Assembly: GCA_000317655.1 (NCBI GenBank)
Contig: CP003940.1
Coordinates: 2,427,547 to 2,491,546, forward strand
DNA from: Cyanobacterium stanieri PCC 7202
GTDB taxonomy: Bacteria > Cyanobacteriota > Cyanobacteriia > Cyanobacteriales > Cyanobacteriaceae
Length of the DNA: 64,000 nucleotides
Direction: 5' to 3'
The position numbers and the translations under genes are program-made. A model generated the notes under the pieces. That model did no database searches. It saw nothing but the letters and a program-made list of their open reading frames with translations, and was not told the origin of the DNA. Of the stretch, positions 39,948 to 48,911 are shown one piece after another (position 1 is the first letter of the stretch; every line of letters begins with the position of its first letter).

Positions 39948-40400
39948 TTAGCTATTAGTAGGAATCATATCAAGATAAGCATCAAAATCCTTAATGGCCT
40001 CAAAATATTGAGCCTGTGCCGCATTATAATTTCTTTCCTTAGCGGCTGCATCAATTCTTTCAAAATGAGTAAATAGCTCTCTGGCTAGGCTTTGGGCTGT
40101 TTTTTGATCTTTTTGTAGTAAACGAGTAGAGGCGCTCGCCATAGACTGACGTAAGCCTCCTAAAGGACCATGAATAAAGGTTCTGGTATCCACCCAGTTT
40201 TCATTTTGTATCAACTCTTCAAGGGTAGCCATTTTTTCCCGTGCCTCAGCAATAGGGGCGCGATACATTTGTAACTGTTCAATTTTTTCGGGGGTGTAAA
40301 CAGTGGGGATTTTTGCCTTGGTTGGGCTACTACAGCTTACTAACAAAGTAGTCACTAAAACGAGGACTAGGGAAAGAATAGGACGTAATTTTTTCATCAT
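39948..40400 (-). CDS. psbQ: Photosystem II lipoprotein PsbQ (CyanoQ)
   Basis: The 150-residue protein has a lipoprotein signal peptide (L-V-S-C-S-S, lipid-attached Cys near 23) and a four-helix bundle body. Segments such as A-R-E-K-M-A-T-L-E-E-L-I-Q-N-E-N-W and H-G-P-L-G-G-L-R-Q-S-M are typical. These agree with CyanoQ (Synechocystis Sll1638), a lumenal extrinsic subunit that stabilises the oxygen-evolving complex. The start is one of two adjacent ATGs (40400 or 40397). Confidence 0.92.
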   Translation of the reverse strand: MMKKLRPILSLVLVLVTTLLVSCSSPTKAKIPTVYTPEKIEQLQMYRAPIAEAREKMATLEELIQNENWVDTRTFIHGPLGGLRQSMASASTRLLQKDQKTAQSLARELFTHFERIDAAAKERNYNAAQAQYFEAIKDFDAYLDMIPTNS

Positions 40401-40600
40401 GTTATTTTAATTGACCTTCATAAAAATTTTGTTCTCTGACTATTTTCTCAGAATTGCTACGATTAGCCAACTTTATTTAGGGATTAACAATTAAGATGAA
40501 ATTTTGGTGATCATCTGTAGAAAAAAGCTCGGTTTTACCCCCTCAACCCTCTCATTTTGCATAACTTTGATCATGATTTATCCCAAATTAATATTATCTT

Positions 40601-40628
40601 TTGCCTCTTGCCTCTTGCCTCTTGCCAT
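40601..40628. repeat. Heptanucleotide tandem array (TTGCCTC)
   Basis: Three perfect TTGCCTC units and a fourth partial unit lie immediately after the plsC stop codon. Cyanobacterial STRR type. Confidence 0.8.
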
Positions 40629-40629
40629 T

Positions 40630-41328
40630 TTACAGAGAAATCAATGATTGTTCTAAATCCTGAGTTAAATTAATGCTGTTTTGCTTGGCACTGTGGGCAG
40701 GAGAATTATAATCTTTAACAGTAAAAGGCTTACCAATATTAACCGTTACACTAGAACCTCGTTGAGGAATTTCTTGATCATAAGTAATTTTTACAGGTAA
40801 AATTCTGGTTTCTACCTCTGGCTTCACCTCCTCTGTGTCTAGGGCAATCTTGGCAACTCCTCTTTTTAGAGGTTGTACTTCATCGGTACGAAAAATGCCC
40901 CCCTCGGGAAAAATCACCACCATTCTCCCCTGACATAATAATTCAAAACTATGTTTTAAACTCTCAATCCCAGGGCGATCAGTATTTACAGGAAATCCTC
41001 CCAAACGGCGAATAAACCAGCCTTGAATGCCCTTCATTTCATCGGCAGAAACCATAAAATGGGGATCCCTACCACTAGACAATCTACCCACCGCATAAGG
41101 CACAATGAGGGCATCCCAACGAGAGCGATGGGTAGGGGCTACGATTACCGCCCCACTACGGGGAATATTTTCCTGTCCAGTGACACTAATTTTTTTAAAG
41201 AAAAAGGGTAAGATTAATCTTTTTCCCAAAGGATAAGCGATTTTACTCAACCATGGAGCGATTTGAGATTTAATGTCAGAGGATTCATGTTCGGCTAAAA
41301 GGTTAGCTTGTTTTTGATTCGTAATCAT
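40630..41328 (-). CDS. plsC: 1-Acyl-sn-glycerol-3-phosphate acyltransferase (PlsC family)
   Basis: The acyltransferase H-x4-D motif is T-H-R-S-R-W-D (about 66-72), and the glycerol-phosphate-binding motif is F-P-E-G-G (about 139-143). The 232-residue protein also has the P-I-K-I-T-Y-type strand. It makes phosphatidic acid in membrane lipid synthesis, at the membrane surface. The C-terminus abuts a heptamer repeat array. It lies downstream of a porin terminator and has its own promoter region. Confidence 0.9.
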   Translation of the reverse strand: MITNQKQANLLAEHESSDIKSQIAPWLSKIAYPLGKRLILPFFFKKISVTGQENIPRSGAVIVAPTHRSRWDALIVPYAVGRLSSGRDPHFMVSADEMKGIQGWFIRRLGGFPVNTDRPGIESLKHSFELLCQGRMVVIFPEGGIFRTDEVQPLKRGVAKIALDTEEVKPEVETRILPVKITYDQEIPQRGSSVTVNIGKPFTVKDYNSPAHSAKQNSINLTQDLEQSLISL

Positions 41329-41443
41329 AGTTATTTTAATGATAGTTATTTATTGATTGCTATATCTAGCTTAAACCTACTATTCATTGCCATTAAAAAT
41401 TATAGTGACAGTTTTTTGATTGTCAAAAAATAATTTCCCAATA

Positions 41444-41475
41444 AAAAGCCCACACCATGGGAATGATAGTGTGGG
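41444..41475 (-). terminator. Rho-independent-type terminator of the porin gene
   Basis: Read on the minus strand, a perfect 7 bp stem (CCCACAC / GTGTGGG, 13-base loop) is followed by CTTTTTATT. It lies between the porin stop (41619) and plsC. Confidence 0.75.
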
Positions 41476-41618
41476 GAAAAGTCACGGATTAATCATCACA
41501 GAAAATAAATAAGGGTTATTTTTTTTCGTGAAAACTATGGATAATTCATCATAAGATATTCTACCGCCATTTACGTAGTTAGTTATACGTAAGTATGCAA
41601 TTCTTTCAAGATAATTGA

Positions 41619-43226
41619 TCAAAAAGAGAATGTGGTGCGAATGGCTCCGATGACAAGGGTTGAATTATTATTGTTGTTGTTAGGATTGGTGACAATGACG
41701 ACTCCGGGGGTAATGGAAATATTGTCGGAAATGGAATGTTGATAAAACGCCTCAATATGAAAAGAGTTATCATCGGTGGTTAAACCAACATCATTAGTGG
41801 CAAAGTTGACACTAGACAGGGTTGGCAGTTGTCCCACAACAATACCGCCGAGGTTTCCTTCTTTAAACAAATCGGGGAATCCAAGGGTAGCCGCCCAGTA
41901 ATATAGTTCTGCACTACCTCGGGATAGTTCATTACCACTCAAATCAAAGGCATTATTGAGGGTAGAAACTTTGGAATATCCACCCCAGCCCCCAAGGGTA
42001 AATCCGGGGGTAACACGCCAAGACATGGATAAACTATAGGTATTATGAACGTTATTGATATTCTCGGCTATATCTTTAAATTGTCCACTATAAGCACCAA
42101 TAACAGAGGTATTGTAACCGTGACCATAGGCAAAGGCAAGGGTAAAATCTTCACTAGGATAAAATCCAATTTGTCCTAAAATGCCATAACCACCATTGAA
42201 TAAACCTGCTCCTTGGGCTGGATTTCCACCATCAGAAGCTAGGTAACCGACACTCCAACCGAAGTTATTACCTAAACTACCTTCTAGGGCCAAACCTGCT
42301 CCTTCTCCTTGATAGTAAACTAGGTTACGGGTACCAAAGGCGGATAAGGCACCACTGCCTCCATCTCCATCAAGAATATTAACGGTATCAGTGAAATCAT
42401 CGAATGCACCCCCTGCGGCTTCTAGCCATACGGTGGTACTACCAATGGGAAAACTGTAGTTTAATACTTGTAAATCGATATTGTTGCCATCAGGTTGGGC
42501 AAAGGCGAGGGTGGCTTGGGCGGTGTCGGCAATGTCGGCATAGTCAGGAAAGTTACCTGTACCTAGACGGATGAATAATTCATCTTCTCCTGTGAAACTG
42601 GAAGTTAAGTCAAGGCGGGTACGATGTCCGAATACTGGCACCCTATCAATACGATTTCCGCCATCGGTTTCCCCTGCCAAAATACTACCGAGTCCGAAAA
42701 CCACTTCTCCGTGTAATTTGGTGGTGGTAGAGAATTGATTGTCTTCGAGGAATGCTACTCTGCCCTCTAGGTTATCCACTCTAGCACCTAGGGCGGCTAG
42801 TTCACTTTCAAATTCCGCAATGAGTCTTCTTAAAACTATCAAGTCTTCTTCGGTGATTCCTCCTGGCCCGCCTAAACGCTCGATGGCTTGTAAACAGGAG
42901 TTTAACCCTGCGGCAAATTCATAACGGCTTAAGGCTCTGTTTCCGCGGAAGGTGCGATCGGGATAACCGACAATACAGCCATATCTTTCCACTAGGTTGC
43001 GGAGGGCTTCATAGGCCCAATCGGTGGGTGATACGTCACTTAGTTGGGAAACGGAGGTAACTTGGCTTTGGCTATCGGGGAGTTGATAGTTACTAATTTG
43101 CTCTAAAATGTCGTCGTTAGGAAGGGCCCGGACACTGTTGTTAAAAGCAATACCGAAGGGATCTAAGATGCAGGATATGCTTAACACTCCAGTAATTCCA
43201 GCCCACTTCACTTGATTTGGCTTCAT
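41619..43226 (-). CDS. SLH-domain outer-membrane porin (OprB/iron-uptake porin type)
   Basis: After an N-terminal export sequence, an SLH domain is seen (about 55-120) with S-P-T-D-W-A-Y-E-A-L-R-N-L-V-E-R-Y-G-C-I-V-G-Y-P-D. A short coiled coil comes next (R-R-L-I-A-E-F-E-S-E-L). A long beta-barrel (about 165-535) ends I-G-A-I-R-T-T-F-S-F, with the terminal Phe usual for outer-membrane proteins. It resembles cyanobacterial SLH/OprB porins, some linked to iron or inorganic ion uptake. I chose ATG 43226; ATG 43256 and TTG 43286 are upstream in frame. A CobW GTPase gene lies directly upstream on the same strand. Confidence 0.9.
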   Translation of the reverse strand: MKPNQVKWAGITGVLSISCILDPFGIAFNNSVRALPNDDILEQISNYQLPDSQSQVTSVSQLSDVSPTDWAYEALRNLVERYGCIVGYPDRTFRGNRALSRYEFAAGLNSCLQAIERLGGPGGITEEDLIVLRRLIAEFESELAALGARVDNLEGRVAFLEDNQFSTTTKLHGEVVFGLGSILAGETDGGNRIDRVPVFGHRTRLDLTSSFTGEDELFIRLGTGNFPDYADIADTAQATLAFAQPDGNNIDLQVLNYSFPIGSTTVWLEAAGGAFDDFTDTVNILDGDGGSGALSAFGTRNLVYYQGEGAGLALEGSLGNNFGWSVGYLASDGGNPAQGAGLFNGGYGILGQIGFYPSEDFTLAFAYGHGYNTSVIGAYSGQFKDIAENINNVHNTYSLSMSWRVTPGFTLGGWGGYSKVSTLNNAFDLSGNELSRGSAELYYWAATLGFPDLFKEGNLGGIVVGQLPTLSSVNFATNDVGLTTDDNSFHIEAFYQHSISDNISITPGVVIVTNPNNNNNNSTLVIGAIRTTFSF

Positions 43227-43318
43227 GGTTTGATAATTTTTTTCTAAGGGTATCATTATATTAATTAAGAATATATTGATATTCAATCCCCCAGATCAGT
43301 ATATTAAGAAAAAATTAC

Positions 43319-44347
43319 TTAAAAATTAGTATTTATGCTTTTTTCTTCTAATTTTCTGCCAATTACCACCAATTTTGTCTTTCTTTCTTCTTTTTCTTGC
43401 CACAGACGATCGTAAAAGGTATCGATGCGATCGCCCACACCCTGTAATACCATCCGCATCGGTTTATGTTCTACATTCACAAAACCCTTGATACGATAAA
43501 TATCATCATGACTGAGCATTTTTTCTAACCTAGTAATCAAATCTGGAATAGCAATCGGTTCTTTAAAACTAAGTTCGATAGAATTTATATCATCATCATG
43601 ATCATGCTCTTCCTCCGTATCATGATGGGAAGGACGATTAACCAAATCATCTTCCACCGCAGCGTTAAATCCTAGCAAAATTTCAGGGTTAATTTCCCCT
43701 TGATGACAAGGAATAGTCTTAATTTTTGGTCTTAACTCCCCCTCTAACCATGTTTTAACCTGATCTAGTTGCGCATCATCAATTAAATCTGTTTTTGTCA
43801 ACAATACCAAATCTGCACAGGCCAACTGATCCTCGAACAACTCTTCTATGGGAGTCTCATGATCTAAACTATCATCTTCTGCCCTTTGTTGTTCCAAGGC
43901 AGCCAAATCTCCCACCAAATCACCCTTTGCCAAGGCTTGGGCATCTACTACCGTAATCACTCCATCCACCGTGGCATGGTTGCGAATCTCTTGCCACCTA
44001 AAAGCCTGTACTAAGGGTTTTGGCAAGGCTAAACCAGAAGTTTCAATGACGATATTATCAATGCTCTCCTTACGTTTCAATAACTCTTGCATGGTAGGGT
44101 AAAATTCCTCTTGAACAGTACAGCACAAACAACCGTTATTTAATTCAATAATATTATTGTTTACTTCTCCATCCTCATCACATACCTGACAACCTTTGAG
44201 GATTTCTCCATCGATACCAACTTCCCCAAATTCATTGACAACCACCGCAATTTTTTTTCCTTGACTATTTTGTAACAAATTGCGTAAAAGGGTTGTTTTT
44301 CCTGCTCCTAAAAATCCTGTGATAATGGTTACGGGTATCTTGTGCAT
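43319..44347 (-). CDS. CobW/COG0523 family GTP-binding metallochaperone
   Basis: This is a G3E-family GTPase: Walker A is G-F-L-G-A-G-K-T-T (11-19), the metal motif G-C-L-C-C has Cys73, Cys75 and Cys76, and a T-K-x-D element (L-T-K-T-D-L) follows. A His/Asp-rich loop (E-E-E-H-D-H-D-D-D, about 245) and a CobW C-terminal domain complete it. Members insert or traffic metals such as zinc or cobalt. Its position before an SLH porin gene suggests a shared metal-uptake function, which is inferred. I see no clear Zur box. Confidence 0.92.
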   Translation of the reverse strand: MHKIPVTIITGFLGAGKTTLLRNLLQNSQGKKIAVVVNEFGEVGIDGEILKGCQVCDEDGEVNNNIIELNNGCLCCTVQEEFYPTMQELLKRKESIDNIVIETSGLALPKPLVQAFRWQEIRNHATVDGVITVVDAQALAKGDLVGDLAALEQQRAEDDSLDHETPIEELFEDQLACADLVLLTKTDLIDDAQLDQVKTWLEGELRPKIKTIPCHQGEINPEILLGFNAAVEDDLVNRPSHHDTEEEHDHDDDINSIELSFKEPIAIPDLITRLEKMLSHDDIYRIKGFVNVEHKPMRMVLQGVGDRIDTFYDRLWQEKEERKTKLVVIGRKLEEKSINTNF

Positions 44348-44396
44348 TCAGTTTTTTTGTTTATTTGAACATCTCCCATTTTAGCCAAAATCATAG

Positions 44397-44672
44397 GGCT
44401 GATTCATCCTAAAATGTTCTCATGGGGGTAGGCAATGGGCAATAGGCAATAGTTTTTAATGGCTTATGGTTATAAATTGATAATCCAAACATTTTTAACT
44501 ACTTCTTAATTCTAAAATTTCCAAAATGCTGTATTCTTTTACTGGCAAAGGTTTAAACGTTTTCGTCTTCCTACTTTGAATCGCATCTCCCCTTTCAAGG
44601 GGAGATGTCGAAGACAACAGGGGTAGGGATTTAGGGAGCGAAAAAGTGAAAAATGTTATCCCGAACTGAAGT
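44397..44672. repeat. MITE-like element, family A, copy 3, with an internal palindrome
   Basis: The left part shares TTCATCCTAAAAT...TGGGGG...GGCAATGGGC and AGGCAAT repeats with the element at 24024. The right end TTATCCCGAACTGAAGT matches its right inverted repeat. A 24-base near-palindrome centred on CATCTCCCC/GGGGAGATG (44584-44607) is shared with the 47463 and 53612 palindromes. It fills most of the gap between the CobW and radical SAM genes (44348-44686). Confidence 0.6.
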
Positions 44673-44686
44673 TATGATAGATGGCT

Positions 44687-47320
44687 TTACTGAGTAATAT
44701 GATCAGTGAGGGTGATGATTTCCCGATGGGCTTTAACGATGGTTAATTTTGCTGAACTAACTTGTTCTAACATATAGCAAATATGATCAGGGGTTAACAA
44801 AGAACCATCATTTTTTGCACTACCGATGTATTTTAAAGCTACAGTTTCTGACGGTGCAACATTAGGATTAAGCAAAGACAAATCATATAAATTGGCTCTT
44901 AAATTGACCATTTTTTTCTTTCTATTTTTGGCTGTTTTTTCCATTAATATTTCAGAAGAATTATTAATTTCATTTACCCAATTTTGCCACTGTTCAAGAC
45001 TGATATTTTCCTCTGCACAAATATCTACTACATACTCGGCAGTATCTAATATTTGCGTTGCTTTAGGAGATTTTAGGGGTAATTCTTCTACTTTGATTAA
45101 GGGTAATTCGGGGGGGAGTTGAGCCTGTAATTTTTCTACAAACTCATCAATATCGATGCGGGTATGGTTTTCAAAATCGACAATTTCACCATTACTTGTC
45201 ATGCCCAAGGATAAGGCGAGGGCGATGGAAATTTTGGGGCCAGGGTGAAATCCTCCTGTGTAGGAAATGGGCAGACTTGCCCGTCTGACGGCGCGATCAA
45301 ACAGGCGTACTAAGTCCAGATGGCTAACCAATGCCATGTCGCCCTGTTTACCAAACCAGACTCGAATCTTTTGGGCTTTTTCTTGGTTGGGTTTGAAGTT
45401 GCCCACATAGTCGGGGATGGGGGGAGGGGTAACCACGATATTATGACCAAAATCGGGGCTACAGACACCGCAACTACTACAACCATCAAAGGCACAATCT
45501 GGCACGGTGGCTTCTGCCAAGGCTCTTTCTAAGTCTTCTTTGAGCCATTCTTTATCAATACCTGTATCTAAATGATCCCATGGTAGGGGTGCATAATAGT
45601 TGATGGTGTTCTGATTTTCTTCTGGGTTTTGGGCATCAAAGATATTCCATTCACCGCTTTCTACTTTGCGATATTTCCATGTTAATCCTGCTTCGTCGAT
45701 CGCCCTTTCCCACGCCTGATAAGCCTTGTCGATGCTTTCCCACCAAGAATCCATCCCCGCTCCTAATTCCCACGCACGACGGACTACAGGGGCTAGGGTG
45801 CGATCGCCCCTACCCACAAAATCCTCAATGGCAGAGATGCGCACATCGGTATAATTTACCTTCACACCCCGAACAGGATAAAAAGCATCTTTGAGTAAAT
45901 CCCGTTTACGCAAAAATTCTGAGGTAGAAACAGAATGCCACTGGAAAGGGGTATGGGGTTTGGGGGTAAAGTTGGAGATGGTAATATTAAAATTAAGACG
46001 TTTATTGCTTAGGTGACGGCATTCTTGACGCAACCATTTCACCGTTTCCACAATGCCTAATACATCCTCATCGGTTTCCCCGGGTAAACCAATCATGAAA
46101 TAAAGTTTTACCTGATTCCAGCCTTCCCTCACGGCGGTTTGAATCCCCCGCAATAACTCCTCGTTGGTTAAACCCTTGTTGATAATATCCCGCATTCGTT
46201 GAGTACCTGCTTCGGGGGCAAAGGTTAACCCAGTTTTGCGAGTACCACCGATAATATTAGCAATGTTTTCATCAAAACGATCCACCCTCTGACTAGGTAA
46301 GGAAAGGGAAATATTTTCGTCCTTGAGACGGTTTTTGATTTCGATACCCACGGAAGGTAAGGAAAGATAATCGGAACAACTCAGGGAGAGTAGGGAAAAT
46401 TCATTAAAACCCGTAGCTTTCATACCATCGACAATACTATCAACCACCGCCTCGGGTTCCACATCCCTAGCAGGGCGAGTTAACATTCCGGGTTGACAAA
46501 AGCGACATCCCCTCGTACAACCTCTGCGGATTTCCACTGTGAGGCGATCGTGGACGGTTTGCACATAGGGAACTAAACCGATAGAATAGGCTGGGATGGG
46601 GGTGGCTACCCTCCGCAAAACCCTCTCGGGTACATCATCACGGTTAGGCTTGACACTGCCATCGGGTTGCATATCATAAAATTGTGGCACATACACCCCC
46701 GGCACTTGGGCAAGGTCTAGTAGTAATTCTGTTCTGGTTAAACCGTCTTTTTTCCCTTCTTCAATTACTAAACCAATTTCGGGTAATAATTCCTCTCCGT
46801 CGCCCAATGCCACAAAGTCGAAGAAATCGGCGTAGGGTTCGGGGTTGGAGGTGGCGGTTTGCCCCCCTGCAAAGATGAGGGGATAATCGGTGTCTTTTCT
46901 TTCTTGCCAAGTGAGGGGAATATGGGCAAGACTAAGCATTTCGAGGATGTTGGTGGCACCTAGTTCGTAACTGAGGCTAAATCCTAATATATCGTATTCT
47001 TTGACATCTCTTTTGGTTTCTAGCCCGAAGAGGGGGGTATGGGTATCCCTCATTTTTTGGGATAAGTCGGGGGCGGGAAGGTAGGCGCGATCGCACATTT
47101 GCCGTGGTTGAGCATTAATAATATTGTAGAGAATAATATGCCCAAGGTTTGACGCTCCCACTTCGTACACTTCGGGGTATGTCAACACCCAGCGCACCGA
47201 CGCGCTTTGCCAATCTTTATGTTTTGAACCCAATTCGTTACCTAAATAACGGGCTGGTTTAAAGATGTCTGGGGTGATTAAATTTTCTGCTTTAATACTG
47301 GTACTAGGTGCGATCGGCAT
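44687..47320 (-). CDS. B12-binding-type radical SAM protein with C-terminal DUF2344 (TIGR03960/TIGR03936 fusion)
   Basis: The 877-residue protein has three parts. First is an N-terminal cobalamin-binding-like fold (about 60-200). A radical SAM core follows, with its cluster motif C-x3-C-x2-C in R-R-G-C-T-R-G-C-R-F-C-Q (about 265-276). The C-terminal DUF2344 domain (about 650-870) contains S-H-L-D-L-V-R-L-F-D-R-A and Y-T-G-G-F-H-P-G-P-K-I. Two further Cys clusters (C-A-F-D-G-C-S-S-C-G-V-C, about 612-623) may hold a second cluster. The fused form is common in cyanobacteria; the reaction is not established as far as I know. Confidence 0.92.
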   Translation of the reverse strand: MPIAPSTSIKAENLITPDIFKPARYLGNELGSKHKDWQSASVRWVLTYPEVYEVGASNLGHIILYNIINAQPRQMCDRAYLPAPDLSQKMRDTHTPLFGLETKRDVKEYDILGFSLSYELGATNILEMLSLAHIPLTWQERKDTDYPLIFAGGQTATSNPEPYADFFDFVALGDGEELLPEIGLVIEEGKKDGLTRTELLLDLAQVPGVYVPQFYDMQPDGSVKPNRDDVPERVLRRVATPIPAYSIGLVPYVQTVHDRLTVEIRRGCTRGCRFCQPGMLTRPARDVEPEAVVDSIVDGMKATGFNEFSLLSLSCSDYLSLPSVGIEIKNRLKDENISLSLPSQRVDRFDENIANIIGGTRKTGLTFAPEAGTQRMRDIINKGLTNEELLRGIQTAVREGWNQVKLYFMIGLPGETDEDVLGIVETVKWLRQECRHLSNKRLNFNITISNFTPKPHTPFQWHSVSTSEFLRKRDLLKDAFYPVRGVKVNYTDVRISAIEDFVGRGDRTLAPVVRRAWELGAGMDSWWESIDKAYQAWERAIDEAGLTWKYRKVESGEWNIFDAQNPEENQNTINYYAPLPWDHLDTGIDKEWLKEDLERALAEATVPDCAFDGCSSCGVCSPDFGHNIVVTPPPIPDYVGNFKPNQEKAQKIRVWFGKQGDMALVSHLDLVRLFDRAVRRASLPISYTGGFHPGPKISIALALSLGMTSNGEIVDFENHTRIDIDEFVEKLQAQLPPELPLIKVEELPLKSPKATQILDTAEYVVDICAEENISLEQWQNWVNEINNSSEILMEKTAKNRKKKMVNLRANLYDLSLLNPNVAPSETVALKYIGSAKNDGSLLTPDHICYMLEQVSSAKLTIVKAHREIITLTDHITQ

Positions 47321-47603
47321 TATTATATAAGGTTACAATAAAATTAGTTTCCCTTTTGATTATAAAACTTTTCCTATCCTATGTATTTCTCCACCCAAAT
47401 TTGGCAGGGGGGCTTATATAGTTGGTTTTGCCCCCTAAATCCTCTAACCCTCTGTCTTCGACATCTCCCCTTGAAAGGGGAGAGGGAGAGGAGGACTTTT
47501 GCTAATAATTGAATAAGGTACGCGCTGCTTCGCAGATACCCTCGCGATCGCCTTTATGATAAATATATCAATATAAAATTAATAATAATTCATCTAAGTG
47601 ACA
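47321..47603. other. Intergenic region with a family B-like repeat and palindrome
   Basis: The block GCCCCCTAAATCC followed by CATCTCCCCTT and GGGGAGAGGG (about 47431-47502) is shared with the element at 53531-53676. A further hairpin (GCGCTGCTTCGCAG, about 47522-47535) follows. No gene is seen except the start of the small ORF at 47604. Confidence 0.5.
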
Positions 47604-47825
47604 ATGAATATAGAAGAAATTTTAATTCATAAATGGCGGTTATTACCCCCAGAAAAACAAGCAGAAGTCATCGATTTTATTTCATTTTTAGAACAAAAAT
47701 ATTCTGAAGAACAGAAACAATTAGGAAAGAAAAGCAATCTGTTAAATTCTTTAGAAGGAACATTGACTTATTATGAAGATCCTTATAAACCTGTAGCGAT
47801 TAATGATTGGGAGGCAATGATGTGA
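47604..47825 (+). CDS. DUF2281/antitoxin-like small protein
   Basis: The 73-residue acidic protein has the pattern L-P-P-E-K-Q-A-E-V-I-D-F-I-S-F-L-E-Q-K-Y, typical of DUF2281-type proteins often annotated as antitoxins. A C-terminal N-D-W-E-A-M-M follows. No toxin gene lies within reach on either side, so it is either a solitary antitoxin or not a TA component. I use ATG 47604 rather than GTG 47598. Confidence 0.72.
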   Translation: MNIEEILIHKWRLLPPEKQAEVIDFISFLEQKYSEEQKQLGKKSNLLNSLEGTLTYYEDPYKPVAINDWEAMM

Positions 47826-47865
47826 TAATCATGAATACTCACAACTTCCTAACGTCAATTATGGT

Positions 47866-47882
47866 GGTGGGCATTGCCCACC
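47866..47882. repeat. 17 bp dispersed palindrome, copy 3
   Basis: GGTGGGCATTGCCCACC, identical to copy 1, between the DUF2281-like gene and glyQ. It is followed by two copies of TGTGTTAATTTACCATGAG overlapping the glyQ 3' end (about 47887-47925). Confidence 0.85.
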
Positions 47883-47912
47883 CTACTTGTGTTAATTTAC
47901 CATGAGCTTGTG

Positions 47913-48788
47913 TTAATTTACCATGAGGGGGAAGTTTAAACCTTCCCTTTGGGCGAGGTATTGATGGGCTACTTCACGAGCTAAATTCCTAATTCTACCG
48001 ATATAACGGGTTCTTTCGGCAACGGCAATGACACCCCTAGCATCGAGAAGATTAAAACAATGGGAGCATTTGAGGACATAGTCAAGGGCTGGTAAGACCA
48101 GATTTTTGTCGATCAATTGTTTGGCTTCTTCCTCGTATAAAGTAAAGAGTTTAAAGAGTAAATCAGGATTGGAGGCTTCAAAGTTGTAGGTACATTGTTC
48201 GATTTCTCCTTGCAAAAATATATCTCCATACTTGAGGTTGTCATTCCATTGAATGTCATAAATACTATCCACATCCTGCAGATACATGGCTAAACGCTCT
48301 AAACCGTAGGTAATTTCGATCGCCACGGGTTTACAATCAATACCGCCACATTGTTGAAAATAGGTAAACTGAGTAATTTCCATGCCATCTAACCACACTT
48401 CCCAACCTACCCCCCAAGCACCGAGGGTGGGAGATTCCCAGTTATCTTCTACAAAACGAATATCATGGTCTTCTGGATGAATGCCTAGTGCTTGGAGGGA
48501 TTCGAGGTAAATTTCTTGAATATTATCGGGGGAGGGTTTGACTAATACTTGATATTGATAATAGTGTTGTACACGGTTAGGATTTTCGCCATAACGTCCG
48601 TCTGTGGGGCGCCGACAGGGTTCTACATAAGCCACAGCCCAAGGTTCAGGCCCTATTGCCCTTAAAAAAGTATGATGGTTCATGGTACCTGCCCCTTTTT
48701 CTGTATCGTAGGGTTGGGCAATCATACAGCCTCTTTGGCTCCAAAAATCATTTAAAGTGGCGATAATATTTTGAAAGTTAATAGTCAT
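47913..48788 (-). CDS. glyQ: Glycyl-tRNA synthetase alpha subunit
   Basis: This 291-residue class II synthetase subunit has [10 protein letters not shown] near the start, [22 protein letters not shown] (motif 2 region) and [10 protein letters not shown] (motif 3 region). It forms the alpha2beta2 enzyme with GlyS, whose gene is not in this window. The last codons lie within a short direct repeat (TGTGTTAATTTACCATGAG twice), so the C-terminus may have been changed slightly. Confidence 0.97.
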   Translation of the reverse strand: MTINFQNIIATLNDFWSQRGCMIAQPYDTEKGAGTMNHHTFLRAIGPEPWAVAYVEPCRRPTDGRYGENPNRVQHYYQYQVLVKPSPDNIQEIYLESLQALGIHPEDHDIRFVEDNWESPTLGAWGVGWEVWLDGMEITQFTYFQQCGGIDCKPVAIEITYGLERLAMYLQDVDSIYDIQWNDNLKYGDIFLQGEIEQCTYNFEASNPDLLFKLFTLYEEEAKQLIDKNLVLPALDYVLKCSHCFNLLDARGVIAVAERTRYIGRIRNLAREVAHQYLAQREGLNFPLMVN

Positions 48789-48911
48789 GAATTACAATAA
48801 AATTTATTAAAATAAAACTCAAAATTTTGCTGAACTGATTAAACTGATTAGGAGTATAAGACTATACTAGGATCAGTAAAAATCGCTCAGCATACATATA
48901 ATTTATCACTA

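Noticed and set aside
47598-47825. Complete toxin-antitoxin module
   Set aside because: Only the antitoxin-like gene is present; the downstream sequence holds no toxin ORF.
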